Below are positions 1-7,109 of a stretch of 10,101 nt of DNA, in pieces. A program made the translations under genes and the position numbers. Within the stretch, counting starts at the first letter, position 1, and each line of letters starts with the position of its first letter. A model generated the notes under the pieces. The model did no database searches. It was not told the origin of the DNA and saw nothing but the letters and a program-made list of their open reading frames with translations. Location of the stretch: the NCBI GenBank assembly GCA_002402165.1, contig NVVI01000030.1, positions 20,063-30,163 on the forward strand. The letters are read 5' to 3'. The DNA comes from Flavobacteriales bacterium (lineage in GTDB: Bacteria > Bacteroidota > Bacteroidia > Flavobacteriales_E > Vicingaceae).

Positions 1-1797
1 ATCATAAGGGGGAGAAAACCATTTATCATTAGGTAATAAATCGAAAATATCGAATAGAATTGGTGCGGCTGCTCCAATTCCTGTTAATCCCGGTCTTCCT
101 TCTCCATCAGCATTTCCTACCCATACACCAACCACATATTTAGAACTAGTACCAACTGCCCAAGCATCTCTATATCCAAAACTAGTGCCTGTTTTCCATG
201 CTATTTTATTGTTGCCAGAAAAATACTGCCAATTAGCATCTTCTTGTGGCCTGTTTACTTCTAACAGTGCTTGGTAAGTTAAATAAATAGAAGCAGCGCT
301 GAGGTTATTGAAAGCTTCTAGTTTTTCTTCTAAAGGGACTGAATTTGCTATGTAATTGTGTGGATGATAATCATTAAGATTGTACTTTCCATTGTATTTT
401 TCAAAGTGATTTAAAGTTCTCGAAAAATTAGTAAACACATTGGTAATATCCCATAAGGAACTTTCGGCTCCTCCTAAAATAATGGTTAACCCGTAATGGC
501 TAGCAGGTTTATTGATATAGGAAAGGTTAAGTTTTTGCAATCGATGATGGAATTTTTGTAAACCATAGTCTTGTAACATTTTAATGATGGGAACATTTAG
601 AGAACGTGATAAAGCTTTTCTGGCAGGAACAACACCAGTATATTTCATATTATAATTTTTTGGAGTATAACCCGCAATTTTTGTTGGAACATCGCTGATT
701 AAGGTATTGGGTAAAATCTCTCCATCACTTAGCATAGCAGCATATAATATTGGTTTTAGAATGCTTCCAGTACTTCTTGGCGCCTGAATTACATCTACTG
801 CATTGCTGTGCTTTTTACTTCCTGAGGTGTTTCCTACATAAGCCAATATATTTCCAGTTTCAACTTCAATAATAATGGCTGCTGCATTGTGAATTTCATT
901 AAACTTGAGTTGGTAATGATGGTTTTGAATAATCTGATTTGTTTTTTCTTGGAGAAATTGGTCCAATGTGGTTTTAATGCGTTCGCCTTTGTGGGTTTTA
1001 ATAATTTGATTATGTAGATGCATTGCTATGTTTGGTAGTCTTAACGGTTTTTGTGGTAAAGGTTCTTCTTTAGATACTCCACAAGTTAATGAATCAATAA
1101 TGTTTTTTCGATACAATTTATCCAATAAGCGATTACGTTTAGCTAATAACTTCTTGTGATTTTTTCCGGGAAAAATTAAAGAAGGCGCATTTGGTAAAAC
1201 AGCCAATGTAGCACTTTCTGCCCAAGATAATTTATTGGGGTTACGTCCATAATATCTCCAAGAAGCTGCGTCTAAACCAACTACATTGCCACCAAAAGGA
1301 GCGTTAGAAGCATATAACGACAATATTTTATCTTTAGAAAAAGCGACTTCTAATCGAGTAGCCATAAACATTTCAATCATTTTTTCAATAAATGTTCTTC
1401 CTTTTCCTCTACGAGATAACCGAATAGTTTGCATGGTGATGGTACTACCACCACTAACCACTCTTCCTGCTTTAATGTTTAAATAGGCTGCTCTTGCAGT
1501 GGCTAATAAATCTACTCCAGGGTGGTAGTAAAATTTTTTGTCTTCAAATTGTATGATAGCTTCTCTAAACTTATAAGGGACACTATCATTATGCGGAAAA
1601 CGCCACTGACCATCTTCGGCAATTCGAGCTCCAATTAAATTGCCTTCGTTGTCTTCAATAACAGAACTAGTAGGGGTGACAAATAAACTTTTAGGTAGAA
1701 TAAAAGCATAAATCACTAATAGAATTGCTAAAATTCCATATTTGATTTTGTGCTTAAATATATGTTTTTTGAGATCGATAATAGTTATCCATAACAT
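1..1797 (-). CDS. pbpC: Penicillin-binding protein 1C, 3' end beyond window
   Basis: Bifunctional class A penicillin-binding protein of the PBP1C type. It would polymerise lipid II into glycan strands and cross-link peptides on the outer face of the inner membrane. The visible 599 codons are open to the left edge. Residues 1-18 are basic and cytoplasmic, and about 19-36 form a membrane anchor. The GT51 glycosyltransferase domain shows EDKKFYYHPG (catalytic Glu85) and GGSTITMQ (116-123). The transpeptidase domain shows the SxxK serine in STGSILKP (Ser345), SLN (399-401) and KTGTS (535-539), so all catalytic motifs are intact. PBP1C proteins are usually about 750-800 residues; the end of the transpeptidase domain and the usual C-terminal BiPBP_C domain would lie outside the window. 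The ATG at 1797 abuts the stop codon of the upstream 55-residue gene (TAAATG), which suggests translational coupling. The family call is firm; assignment to PBP1C rather than another class A PBP rests on motif style and the compact layout. Confidence 0.93.
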   Translation of the reverse strand, partial: MLWITIIDLKKHIFKHKIKYGILAILLVIYAFILPKSLFVTPTSSVIEDNEGNLIGARIAEDGQWRFPHNDSVPYKFREAIIQFEDKKFYYHPGVDLLATARAAYLNIKAGRVVSGGSTITMQTIRLSRRGKGRTFIEKMIEMFMATRLEVAFSKDKILSLYASNAPFGGNVVGLDAASWRYYGRNPNKLSWAESATLAVLPNAPSLIFPGKNHKKLLAKRNRLLDKLYRKNIIDSLTCGVSKEEPLPQKPLRLPNIAMHLHNQIIKTHKGERIKTTLDQFLQEKTNQIIQNHHYQLKFNEIHNAAAIIIEVETGNILAYVGNTSGSKKHSNAVDVIQAPRSTGSILKPILYAAMLSDGEILPNTLISDVPTKIAGYTPKNYNMKYTGVVPARKALSRSLNVPIIKMLQDYGLQKFHHRLQKLNLSYINKPASHYGLTIILGGAESSLWDITNVFTNFSRTLNHFEKYNGKYNLNDYHPHNYIANSVPLEEKLEAFNNLSAASIYLTYQALLEVNRPQEDANWQYFSGNNKIAWKTGTSFGYRDAWAVGTSSKYVVGVWVGNADGEGRPGLTGIGAAAPILFDIFDLLPNDKWFSPPYD

Positions 1798-1965
1798 TTA
1801 TCGTTGCTGAATTTTCTCGGGTTGAATTTTTATAATTTTACCATCTTTCGAAACTATTATAGGGCTTTTTTTATGTTTCTTAAACTCTACCATTTTTTTA
1901 TAGGCTTCATCTAGTCCTTTAGAAATTTTATCCTCTAACTCTTGTAATTGCTCTTTAATTCCCAT
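1798..1965 (-). CDS. Small charged protein paired with zeta-like ATPase
   Basis: A 55-residue ORF that fills the space between the zeta-like gene and pbpC. Its ATG overlaps the last 11 nt of the zeta-like gene, and its TAA is followed at once by the pbpC ATG. The protein is lysine/glutamate rich. Residues 3-32 look helical (IKEQLQELEDKIS, then LDEAYKKMVEFKKHKK). Residues 35-48 look like a beta hairpin (PIIVSKDGKIIKIQP). From memory, small proteins with an A-x-x-K-M-x-x-x-K helix and a VSxDGKI hairpin occur beside COG4185/zeta-like ATPases in various bacteria, so this may be the cognate partner or antitoxin; I could not search to confirm. It has no catalytic motif, signal peptide or membrane segment. 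In the systems I recall the small gene more often precedes the ATPase, so its downstream position here is slightly odd. That it is a real gene is likely from the packing; its function is inferred. Confidence 0.68.
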   Translation of the reverse strand: MGIKEQLQELEDKISKGLDEAYKKMVEFKKHKKSPIIVSKDGKIIKIQPEKIQQR

Positions 1966-2530
1966 AATATTTTTGTGTTAAAATTAACCAAATGTCTTTA
2001 TTTTTAATAATTGTTTCATTTTTTGTTCCTTCAGCTATAAATTCAAATTTCTCACCAGAGTTATCTACTAAAAACCATTTATCAACAGCAGCGATATATA
2101 ATTGAAACAAATTGCTTAACCCTTTATTATACCTCCTTATAATAACATCAGTTGGAATATTATGCCCGCCTTCTTCTACCCTTGTTTTTACTCGTTGAAT
2201 TGCCAAATTTGATGAATTAAGTCTCAGAAAGAGCAAAATTATTTCATAATTATTTTCTTTTGCTTTTTTAATAAATTGAATGTATGATTTTGTAGATAAA
2301 GTAGTTTCTAAAGCGAAAGTATTTCCTTTTTCGAGTAACTCGCTGATCCTTTTTAACATTATTCTTCCTGCTTGAATAGAGACATTTTCAGAATTAAAAG
2401 GAGAAATTCCACGAGCAATTTCATCTGCATTTACAAATTCTTTACAATTAAAAATTTCAGGAAGTATAGTATAAGATGCAGTTGTTTTTCCTGCTCCGTT
2501 TGGTCCTGCTATGATGTACAATTTTTTCAT
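1955..2530 (-). CDS. Zeta-toxin-like P-loop ATPase/kinase (COG4185 type)
   Basis: A 191-residue P-loop protein of the zeta toxin / predicted ABC-type ATPase family (COG4185). The N terminus has a Walker A motif, GPNGAGKTT (9-17). It is followed by NADEIARG (34-41), where Asp36 sits at the place of the proposed catalytic acidic residue of zeta kinases. FALETTLS (72-79) and an arginine-rich lid region with RVEEGGHNIP (117-126) and RRY (132-134) come next. Characterised zeta toxins phosphorylate UDP-N-acetylglucosamine, but COG4185 members are mostly uncharacterised and many may not be toxins. It is shorter than epsilon/zeta toxins (about 270-290 residues) and no epsilon-type antitoxin lies upstream; the 55-residue gene overlapping its 3' end is the candidate partner. 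The start at 2530 gives the standard beta strand just before Walker A, and a Bacteroidota -7 box lies 7 nt upstream. Family call firm; toxin activity uncertain. Confidence 0.87.
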   Translation of the reverse strand: MKKLYIIAGPNGAGKTTASYTILPEIFNCKEFVNADEIARGISPFNSENVSIQAGRIMLKRISELLEKGNTFALETTLSTKSYIQFIKKAKENNYEIILLFLRLNSSNLAIQRVKTRVEEGGHNIPTDVIIRRYNKGLSNLFQLYIAAVDKWFLVDNSGEKFEFIAEGTKNETIIKNKDIWLILTQKYYGN

Positions 2531-2536
2531 TCAATA

Positions 2537-2544
2537 CAAAGATA
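2537..2544 (-). promoter_or_regulatory. Bacteroidota -7 box before zeta-like gene
   Basis: Read on the minus strand this is TATCTTTG, a full match to the TAnnTTTG element of the Bacteroidota primary sigma factor. It lies 6 nt upstream of the ATG at 2530, so transcription would begin about at the start codon and give a leaderless or near-leaderless mRNA. No TTG at the usual -33 spacing is visible, which lowers confidence. Confidence 0.45.
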
Positions 2545-2652
2545 ACTTTTTTCCGTCAGATTGACTTGTATTAAAGTTGCTGATAGCTCAAAAATAGAGA
2601 TTTATATGAGAGTGGTGTTTCTTACATGATAGGTTATTCTCAATGATTTCAA

Positions 2653-2772
2653 TTACCAACAAGAGCTACATCTGTTACATTCAATTACCTGTGGAGGGCA
2701 TTTATCGTTTAACATAAAACAGCTTCTCAGACAAATTAAAATAGACTGAATAAGTGCGACAGAACCAATCAT
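2653..2772 (-). CDS. Possible 39-residue Cys-rich ORF, coupled by ATGA
   Basis: A short ORF whose ATG overlaps the TGA of the large secreted-protein gene (ATGA), an arrangement typical of coupled genes. It would encode 39 residues with a mildly hydrophobic N-terminal half (residues 2-15). The C-terminal half is rich in cysteine: six Cys in all, at 14, 18, 25, 32, 35 and 38, ending in ECNRCSSCW. It carries no motif I recognise. An ORF this short can occur by chance in AT-rich spacer DNA, and the Cys pattern matches no domain I can name. It is listed because of the overlap and the clustered cysteines; it could equally be read-through spacer. No ribosome binding site is apparent. Confidence 0.2.
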   Translation of the reverse strand: MIGSVALIQSILICLRSCFMLNDKCPPQVIECNRCSSCW

Positions 2773-5684
2773 CTTAGCAAAGTAAAAAACCCTTTAAAAA
2801 TTTCATTTGTACCGTTTAATCCAACTTCAATTACATAAAAATAAGTTCCTTCAGAGGATTCAATACCAGCAGTTGTTCTACCATTCCAACCTTCTCTTAA
2901 TTGATTAGTTTCAAATAACAATGTGCCCCAACGGTTAAAAATCTTCATATGCAGGCTCGATATTGCATTGCTTGATACCTCAAATAAATCATTTTGATTA
3001 TCCCCATTTGGAGAAAACACATTAGGTATAATAAAGGAAACTAGAGGTGGAGATATTATACATGGTAATCCTGTAATATTGAAGTTTACCACCTGTGTTT
3101 GATTACAACCACTAACTACTGCAACGTTATAATTTCCCTCACATAAACCTGTAATAGTATTAGTAGCAGCAGTCGTGTCTATAGTTTGGCTCCCATTACT
3201 CCATAAATAACTGTAAGGTGGTAACCCACAGGTAATAACATTTACAGTTGCAGATCCATTACATGGTTCACAAGTTGTGGCATTCACTTGTGATTGTGTA
3301 ATAATTCCAGTAGGAGGTATGAATTTTAAAATATAACTGTCATCAAAACCATTTGGAGTATTATTAAAATAAGAGCTTCCACCAGCATTTTGCATGGGTA
3401 AATTTACTGAAGTTGTATAATTGGTAAATTCCCCACCCATGAACAAATTATTCTTACTGTCTATGGCTAAAGGGGTTCTAAAATCATTACCCTCTCCTCC
3501 AATATAAGAGCCCCATAATAAGTTGCCAACATTATCAAAATGAGCAACATAAGCATCATCTGTATTGGGGAGTCCTCCTCCAAAAGTGCCATCATAATAG
3601 TGGCAAGAACCTGGGTTCAGTGTAAAAATATCGTTAGATCTGGTTTCAAAAGCCAAATAGGCATTACTACAATTGTCAATAACTAAATTACTTGAGACAC
3701 TAGCCTCACCACTACTTCCTCCGTAATAAGTTGCCCATAAACGGTTACCTAGATTGTCAAACTTTAATAAGAAAATATCACTACCAGCAATAACCCCTTG
3801 AAAAAAAGTTCCTGAATTTTGAGTTGGAAAATTAGCTGATCCAGTTCCCCCACTTACCCAAACATTTCCATTAGGGTCGGTTTTAATTGAATGGCTTATA
3901 TCACCTAAAATTCCACCATAATAAGTTGCCCATAAACGGTTACCTAGATTGTCAAACTTTAATAAGAAAATATCAGTAGAACCGGCATTTGTTCCTTGAA
4001 AAAAAGTTCCTGTAGTTTGAGTAGGGAAATTAGTTGATCCAGTTCCTCCACTTACCCAAACATTTCCATTAAGATCAGTAGTAATAGAATTTCCTTGTTC
4101 AGAACCTGTTCCTCCATAATAAGTCGCCAACAAACGATTCCCAACATTGTCAAACTTTAATAAGAAAACGTCATTAGACCCAGTATTTGTTCCTTGAAAA
4201 AATGTTCCAGCATCTTGTGTAGGAAAATTTGATTGAGCCCAACCCGTTACCCATACGTTTCCATTAAGATCAGTAGTAATTGAATTTCCAATCTCATCTA
4301 AAGTACCTCCATAATAAGTCGCCCATAAACGGTTTCCTGTATTGTCAAACTTTAATAAGAAAACATCACCTGAAAAAGCATTAAATTGAGAGCTTGCTCC
4401 ACCATATATCCCTTGAAAAAAGGTTCCCGAATTTTGGGTAGGGAAATTAGTTGATTTAGTATAACCCGTTATCCATATATTACCAAATTTATCAGTAGCA
4501 ATTGAATTTGCTTGTTCAAGCTCTGTCCCTCCGTAGTATGTCGCCCATAAAAGGATGCCATTATTATCAAATTTCAGAACAACAACATCTCCCCAGAGAG
4601 CCCCCCCTGCAAAAGAACTCTGAAAAAAACCTCCAATATTTTGTGTAGGAAAATTAGAAGAAGTAGTATAACCTGTTATAAATAAATTATCATTGCCATC
4701 TGTATCCATACTGGTAAACCCAGTAACACCGCTACTCCCCCCAAAAAGTGTCCCCCAGGCCAATTGCGGATCAATTATTAAATCTTGTGTTTTGTCATAA
4801 TTATTTAATTCAATGCTTACTTCATATGAAAAATATGTATGGGCAGCTGTTAAGGTTTGTGTCATTGAATCACTAATGATATTTCCTGCTCCCAAATAGG
4901 TAGGTTTATTGTTTTTGTTTCCTTTATAACTGGCTTTGATAATGTTGTTATTTTGATAACATAAAAGTTTCCCTTCTGTAATTTCTCCTAATTTATTTGA
5001 AAATTGAATTTGATTTTTACCCATTTCTATATTACCACTTCCTTCATAAATCAATTTAATTTGCTTTGGATCAGCACCTGGATGCACGATAAAATCATGC
5101 TTTATTCCTTCCGTAGAGGTATAAATTATCCAATCAATTCCAGGGTATACATTTTCCAACGTAATTTTTTTATATGTTTTCACATCAAAAATTCCATCAG
5201 GACAATGAGCTAAATAATAACTTATGTTCCCTTTAGTTATATCACCTTGTGAACTTATATTTTCTTTTTTAATAGAAGCTTCTTTTAAAATCATATCAAC
5301 CCTATGCCAGCGAATACTTTTTTTCTTCTTTTGTCTTCCATCTACCTCTATCATAGGTGTACCATCGTCATTTGTGAGTAATTTTTTATCAATGGTAAAA
5401 AACTGATAAGTAAGTCCAGTGGTGGTTATCCAAATGTTTAGATTAGGTGCTTCAGCTTTAAATAGAACGTAGGATGCTGGAAGGTCATTTTCTCCGATTA
5501 TTTGTCCTTTATTTTCCTGAAACCCTAATTGTTCAGTTTGTTGCATCAATTCTGATACTTGGACTTCTGAACTATCATTTATGGAGTAGCAATTAAAAAC
5601 AACAACTGGATAATGAATAATCAAAATAATTAAATGCAAGCTAATTAATTTTGATAATTTTTTAATGTGCCTAATTATTTGCAT
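2769..5684 (-). CDS. Secreted seven-repeat SBBP propeller protein with T9SS type B sorting domain
   Basis: A 971-residue exported protein. Residues 1 to about 34 form a signal peptide (basic start, then a long run of I/L/V). Residues about 53-305 resemble the DUF7948 domain that commonly precedes SBBP repeats (GFQENKGQI, IWITTTGLTY). Seven repeats of 65-74 residues begin at 310, 380, 454, 519, 585, 650 and 724. Most start WATYYGG and contain a GNVWVSG-like strand, NFPTQ, GTFFQG and DxFLLKFDNxGNRL; together they would make a seven-bladed beta-propeller. Residues about 797-872 form an SprB-like repeat (CNGSATVNV, PPYSYLWSNG). Residues about 882-971 are a CHU_C / T9SS type B sorting domain (NVFSPNGDNQNDLFEV, FNRWG, GWNG, GTYFYVI). 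The route would be Sec to the periplasm, then T9SS to the cell surface or medium. Ligand unknown; binding or adhesion is plausible for such architecture, with no enzyme motif seen. Repeats 6 and 7 are the most diverged. Confidence 0.92.
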   Translation of the reverse strand: MQIIRHIKKLSKLISLHLIILIIHYPVVVFNCYSINDSSEVQVSELMQQTEQLGFQENKGQIIGENDLPASYVLFKAEAPNLNIWITTTGLTYQFFTIDKKLLTNDDGTPMIEVDGRQKKKKSIRWHRVDMILKEASIKKENISSQGDITKGNISYYLAHCPDGIFDVKTYKKITLENVYPGIDWIIYTSTEGIKHDFIVHPGADPKQIKLIYEGSGNIEMGKNQIQFSNKLGEITEGKLLCYQNNNIIKASYKGNKNNKPTYLGAGNIISDSMTQTLTAAHTYFSYEVSIELNNYDKTQDLIIDPQLAWGTLFGGSSGVTGFTSMDTDGNDNLFITGYTTSSNFPTQNIGGFFQSSFAGGALWGDVVVLKFDNNGILLWATYYGGTELEQANSIATDKFGNIWITGYTKSTNFPTQNSGTFFQGIYGGASSQFNAFSGDVFLLKFDNTGNRLWATYYGGTLDEIGNSITTDLNGNVWVTGWAQSNFPTQDAGTFFQGTNTGSNDVFLLKFDNVGNRLLATYYGGTGSEQGNSITTDLNGNVWVSGGTGSTNFPTQTTGTFFQGTNAGSTDIFLLKFDNLGNRLWATYYGGILGDISHSIKTDPNGNVWVSGGTGSANFPTQNSGTFFQGVIAGSDIFLLKFDNLGNRLWATYYGGSSGEASVSSNLVIDNCSNAYLAFETRSNDIFTLNPGSCHYYDGTFGGGLPNTDDAYVAHFDNVGNLLWGSYIGGEGNDFRTPLAIDSKNNLFMGGEFTNYTTSVNLPMQNAGGSSYFNNTPNGFDDSYILKFIPPTGIITQSQVNATTCEPCNGSATVNVITCGLPPYSYLWSNGSQTIDTTAATNTITGLCEGNYNVAVVSGCNQTQVVNFNITGLPCIISPPLVSFIIPNVFSPNGDNQNDLFEVSSNAISSLHMKIFNRWGTLLFETNQLREGWNGRTTAGIESSEGTYFYVIEVGLNGTNEIFKGFFTLLR
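3309..4757 (-). repeat. Seven in-frame tandem repeats coding SBBP blades
   Basis: Internal coding repeat of about 195-222 bases per unit, seven units, inside the secreted-protein gene. The best-preserved pair is 3721-3780 and 3916-3975. These 60-base blocks differ at one position as read by eye and lie exactly 195 bases (65 codons) apart, which indicates recent duplication or gene conversion. Outer units (first, sixth, seventh) are clearly more diverged than the middle ones. Confidence 0.88.
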
Positions 5685-5787
5685 AAAATTTTATGTTGGA
5701 TTCTATTGTATATGTTAAAAATAAACATAAAAACTTAAAAATAAGCTTCAGCGTTAATCGACTAAAAAGATCATCTTTTTTTTAAAG

Positions 5788-5956
5788 TACCGATTTCGTT
5801 ACAGGGTTTTAACTGTTTCTATCGGTGTTTAAATGCGACCAAGTGGTATTAGGTGTTACTGTGGTATGCTCCTGGTGGGACTCGAATTTTTAACTTGCTG
5901 ATAATTAGTAAGAATATTAGTTCGCATACCCTGCTCGTGACACCTTAAGATCGGTA
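5788..5956. repeat. Nested inverted repeats in intergenic spacer
   Basis: The 293-base spacer between the secreted-protein gene and the barrel gene contains no convincing ORF but is palindromic at two scales. The outer arms are TACCGAT (5788-5794) and ATCGGTA (5950-5956), a 7/7 match. Inside them GGTGTTAC (5852-5859) faces GTGACACC (5937-5944), 7 of 8 with a G-T wobble, and GGTATGC (5863-5869) faces GCATACC (5924-5930), 7/7. The innermost loop is 54 bases. On the minus strand it contains TTCGAGTCCC, resembling a tRNA T-arm, but the rest of a tRNA cannot be folded. It could be a structured RNA, a small non-autonomous element or a decayed tRNA-end insertion. Confidence 0.5.
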
Positions 5957-5977
5957 ATGGTATGATGTGGAAGAAAA

Positions 5978-6802
5978 CTAATTCCAAATAATCCTTAACG
6001 CAATACCATGATTAATCCCAAACCCTTGAATATTATCATTCATTTTGGTTTTAATGTAGTAGAGGTTGTAGGTTAAGTCAACTAGAATTTTATCGGTTAA
6101 TCGATACTTTATGCCAGCACCCGAACCACCACCATAACCAATACCACCAGTTTGTACATTTGGTATTTGAGGGTTGTAATGAATTATTTCATATTCTCTA
6201 GCATTAATGATGATGTAATTTCGCTCTAATTTAATGCTGTTAAAATTTCCAAAAGCAGACCAATAAACGATTGTTTTGTTTTTGTGTAACAACGCCAGCT
6301 GAGTTCCTAAGTTAAAATTAATTCGTTTTTCTTTTCCGATAATAGGAAATTGCTCATAAGTTGGTTCAACAGATTGATTTGTTGGGTCATCAATGGCAAT
6401 GGTAAACACTTGTTCATAATTTAGGTTGGAAGAATTAACATCTAAGTAAATGGTGCTTCCTTTACCAATGTTAATTCCAGCATGTAAGCCAACATCAAAA
6501 GTAGATTTATAGCTTGGATTTTGTGGCAATTCAGACACATAATAAGGATATTGAAAATAAGCATCAAAAGCAGTTTTGTAGGTCGGAATGCTTAGTATAT
6601 AATCAATACCATAAGGCGTAATGTTACTTGCTCCTGTATAAATAGCAGCAGTATTGCTATTTGCGAATAACATTCCAAAATTTATGCCTACAAAGAAAAG
6701 AGAGGATTCAATTTTATCTGGTTCATCAGCCCAATCTTGAGCAAATATGGATGAATTAAAAATTAAAAGAACGAAAAGAATATAGATTGCTTTATATTTC
6801 AT
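5978..6802 (-). CDS. Putative outer-membrane beta-barrel protein
   Basis: A 274-residue exported protein I cannot name. Residues 1-21 are a clear Sec signal peptide (MKYKAIYILF... ending SSIFA, with cleavage probably before QDW). The mature part is rich in alternating polar and aromatic/hydrophobic stretches typical of beta strands (for example FFVGINFGMLF, ISVNF-like segments, LVDLTYNLYYIKTK). It contains a glycine-rich turn, GGIGYGGGSGAGIKYRL, and ends on a short strand, GIALRIIWN, as porin-like barrels often do. This fits an outer-membrane or porin-family protein of about 250 mature residues. I chose the ATG at 6802 because it begins the signal peptide; an in-frame upstream ATG at 6895 would only add residues read from inside the CDGSH gene. 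It starts 10 nt after the CDGSH stop, so the two are probably cotranscribed. Barrel topology is inferred from composition only. Confidence 0.72.
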   Translation of the reverse strand: MKYKAIYILFVLLIFNSSIFAQDWADEPDKIESSLFFVGINFGMLFANSNTAAIYTGASNITPYGIDYILSIPTYKTAFDAYFQYPYYVSELPQNPSYKSTFDVGLHAGINIGKGSTIYLDVNSSNLNYEQVFTIAIDDPTNQSVEPTYEQFPIIGKEKRINFNLGTQLALLHKNKTIVYWSAFGNFNSIKLERNYIIINAREYEIIHYNPQIPNVQTGGIGYGGGSGAGIKYRLTDKILVDLTYNLYYIKTKMNDNIQGFGINHGIALRIIWN

Positions 6803-6812
6803 AATAATGTGA

Positions 6813-7049
6813 TTATACCCTAGCGTGAGAACCATCACAAATTGCCCCTTTACTAGAATGTTTGCATCCACACCAAGGAACTTTAACATCTTCATCCAAT
6901 ACTACAATTTCTGGTTTAAAATCACTACCAGCATGTGAACCATCACAAAATGGATCTTTACTACTTTCTCCACAAGTACAATAAGCGTATTTGCCTGCTT
7001 TCATATCCATTACATAAGGATGCTTTTGAACAATTTTTGGCTTTGCCAT
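6813..7049 (-). CDS. CDGSH iron-sulfur protein with two cluster motifs
   Basis: A 78-residue soluble protein built of two CDGSH-type [2Fe-2S] binding motifs. The first is C24-x-C26-x8-C35-DGS-H39, which fits the consensus including the proline before the third cysteine. The second is C60-x-C62-x8-C71-DGS-H75, with all four ligands (three Cys, one His) but Ala69 where proline is usual. Two motifs in one small chain match the monomeric CISD3/MiNT-like class rather than dimeric mitoNEET, which has one motif per subunit. Such proteins are thought to act in electron transfer or in cluster transfer and redox sensing; the specific partner is unknown in bacteria. There is no membrane anchor or signal peptide, so it is cytoplasmic. 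It lies 60 nt downstream of the LolD-like gene and 10 nt before the barrel gene on the same strand. No clear promoter was seen in the 60-nt gap. Confidence 0.93.
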   Translation of the reverse strand: MAKPKIVQKHPYVMDMKAGKYAYCTCGESSKDPFCDGSHAGSDFKPEIVVLDEDVKVPWCGCKHSSKGAICDGSHARV

Positions 7050-7109
7050 AATATTAGTGTTTAGTTGTTAGTTTATAGTGTTTAATTATTTCATTAACCA
7101 ATTCTAAAA

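Noticed and set aside
1286..1486. Plus-strand ORF of 66 codons
   Set aside because: It lies antisense inside the transglycosylase region of pbpC and has no family resemblance; the other plus-strand ORFs at 5004-5406 and 7159-7734 and the minus-strand one at 8781-8981 were dropped for the same reason.
2648..2689. Direct repeat TTCAATTACC at 2648-2657 and 2680-2689
   Set aside because: Only 10 bases, AT-rich, with no link to a promoter or known site.
3309..4757. Regularly spaced repeats suggesting a CRISPR-like array
   Set aside because: The period is about 195 bases, in frame and protein-coding; it is a domain repeat.
5764..5783. AT-only hairpin AAAAAGA/TCTTTTT followed by T residues on the plus strand
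   Set aside because: No plus-strand gene ends here, and on the minus strand the T-run is part of the stem, so terminator function is not supported.
5863..5930. Minus-strand tRNA with a 7-bp acceptor-like stem GGTATGC/GCATACC and a TTCGAGT loop
   Set aside because: Ten bases separate TTCGAGT from the 3' arm and the bases before it (AAAAA) cannot pair with those after it, so no T-arm or cloverleaf forms.
6803..6895. In-frame upstream ATG extending the barrel protein by 31 residues
   Set aside because: The added residues are read from inside the CDGSH gene in another frame and would bury the clear signal peptide that begins at 6802.
7055..7084. Direct repeat TAGTGTTTA twice in the spacer before the CDGSH gene
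   Set aside because: Short, low-complexity AT-rich sequence with no partner structure; chance is the simplest explanation.
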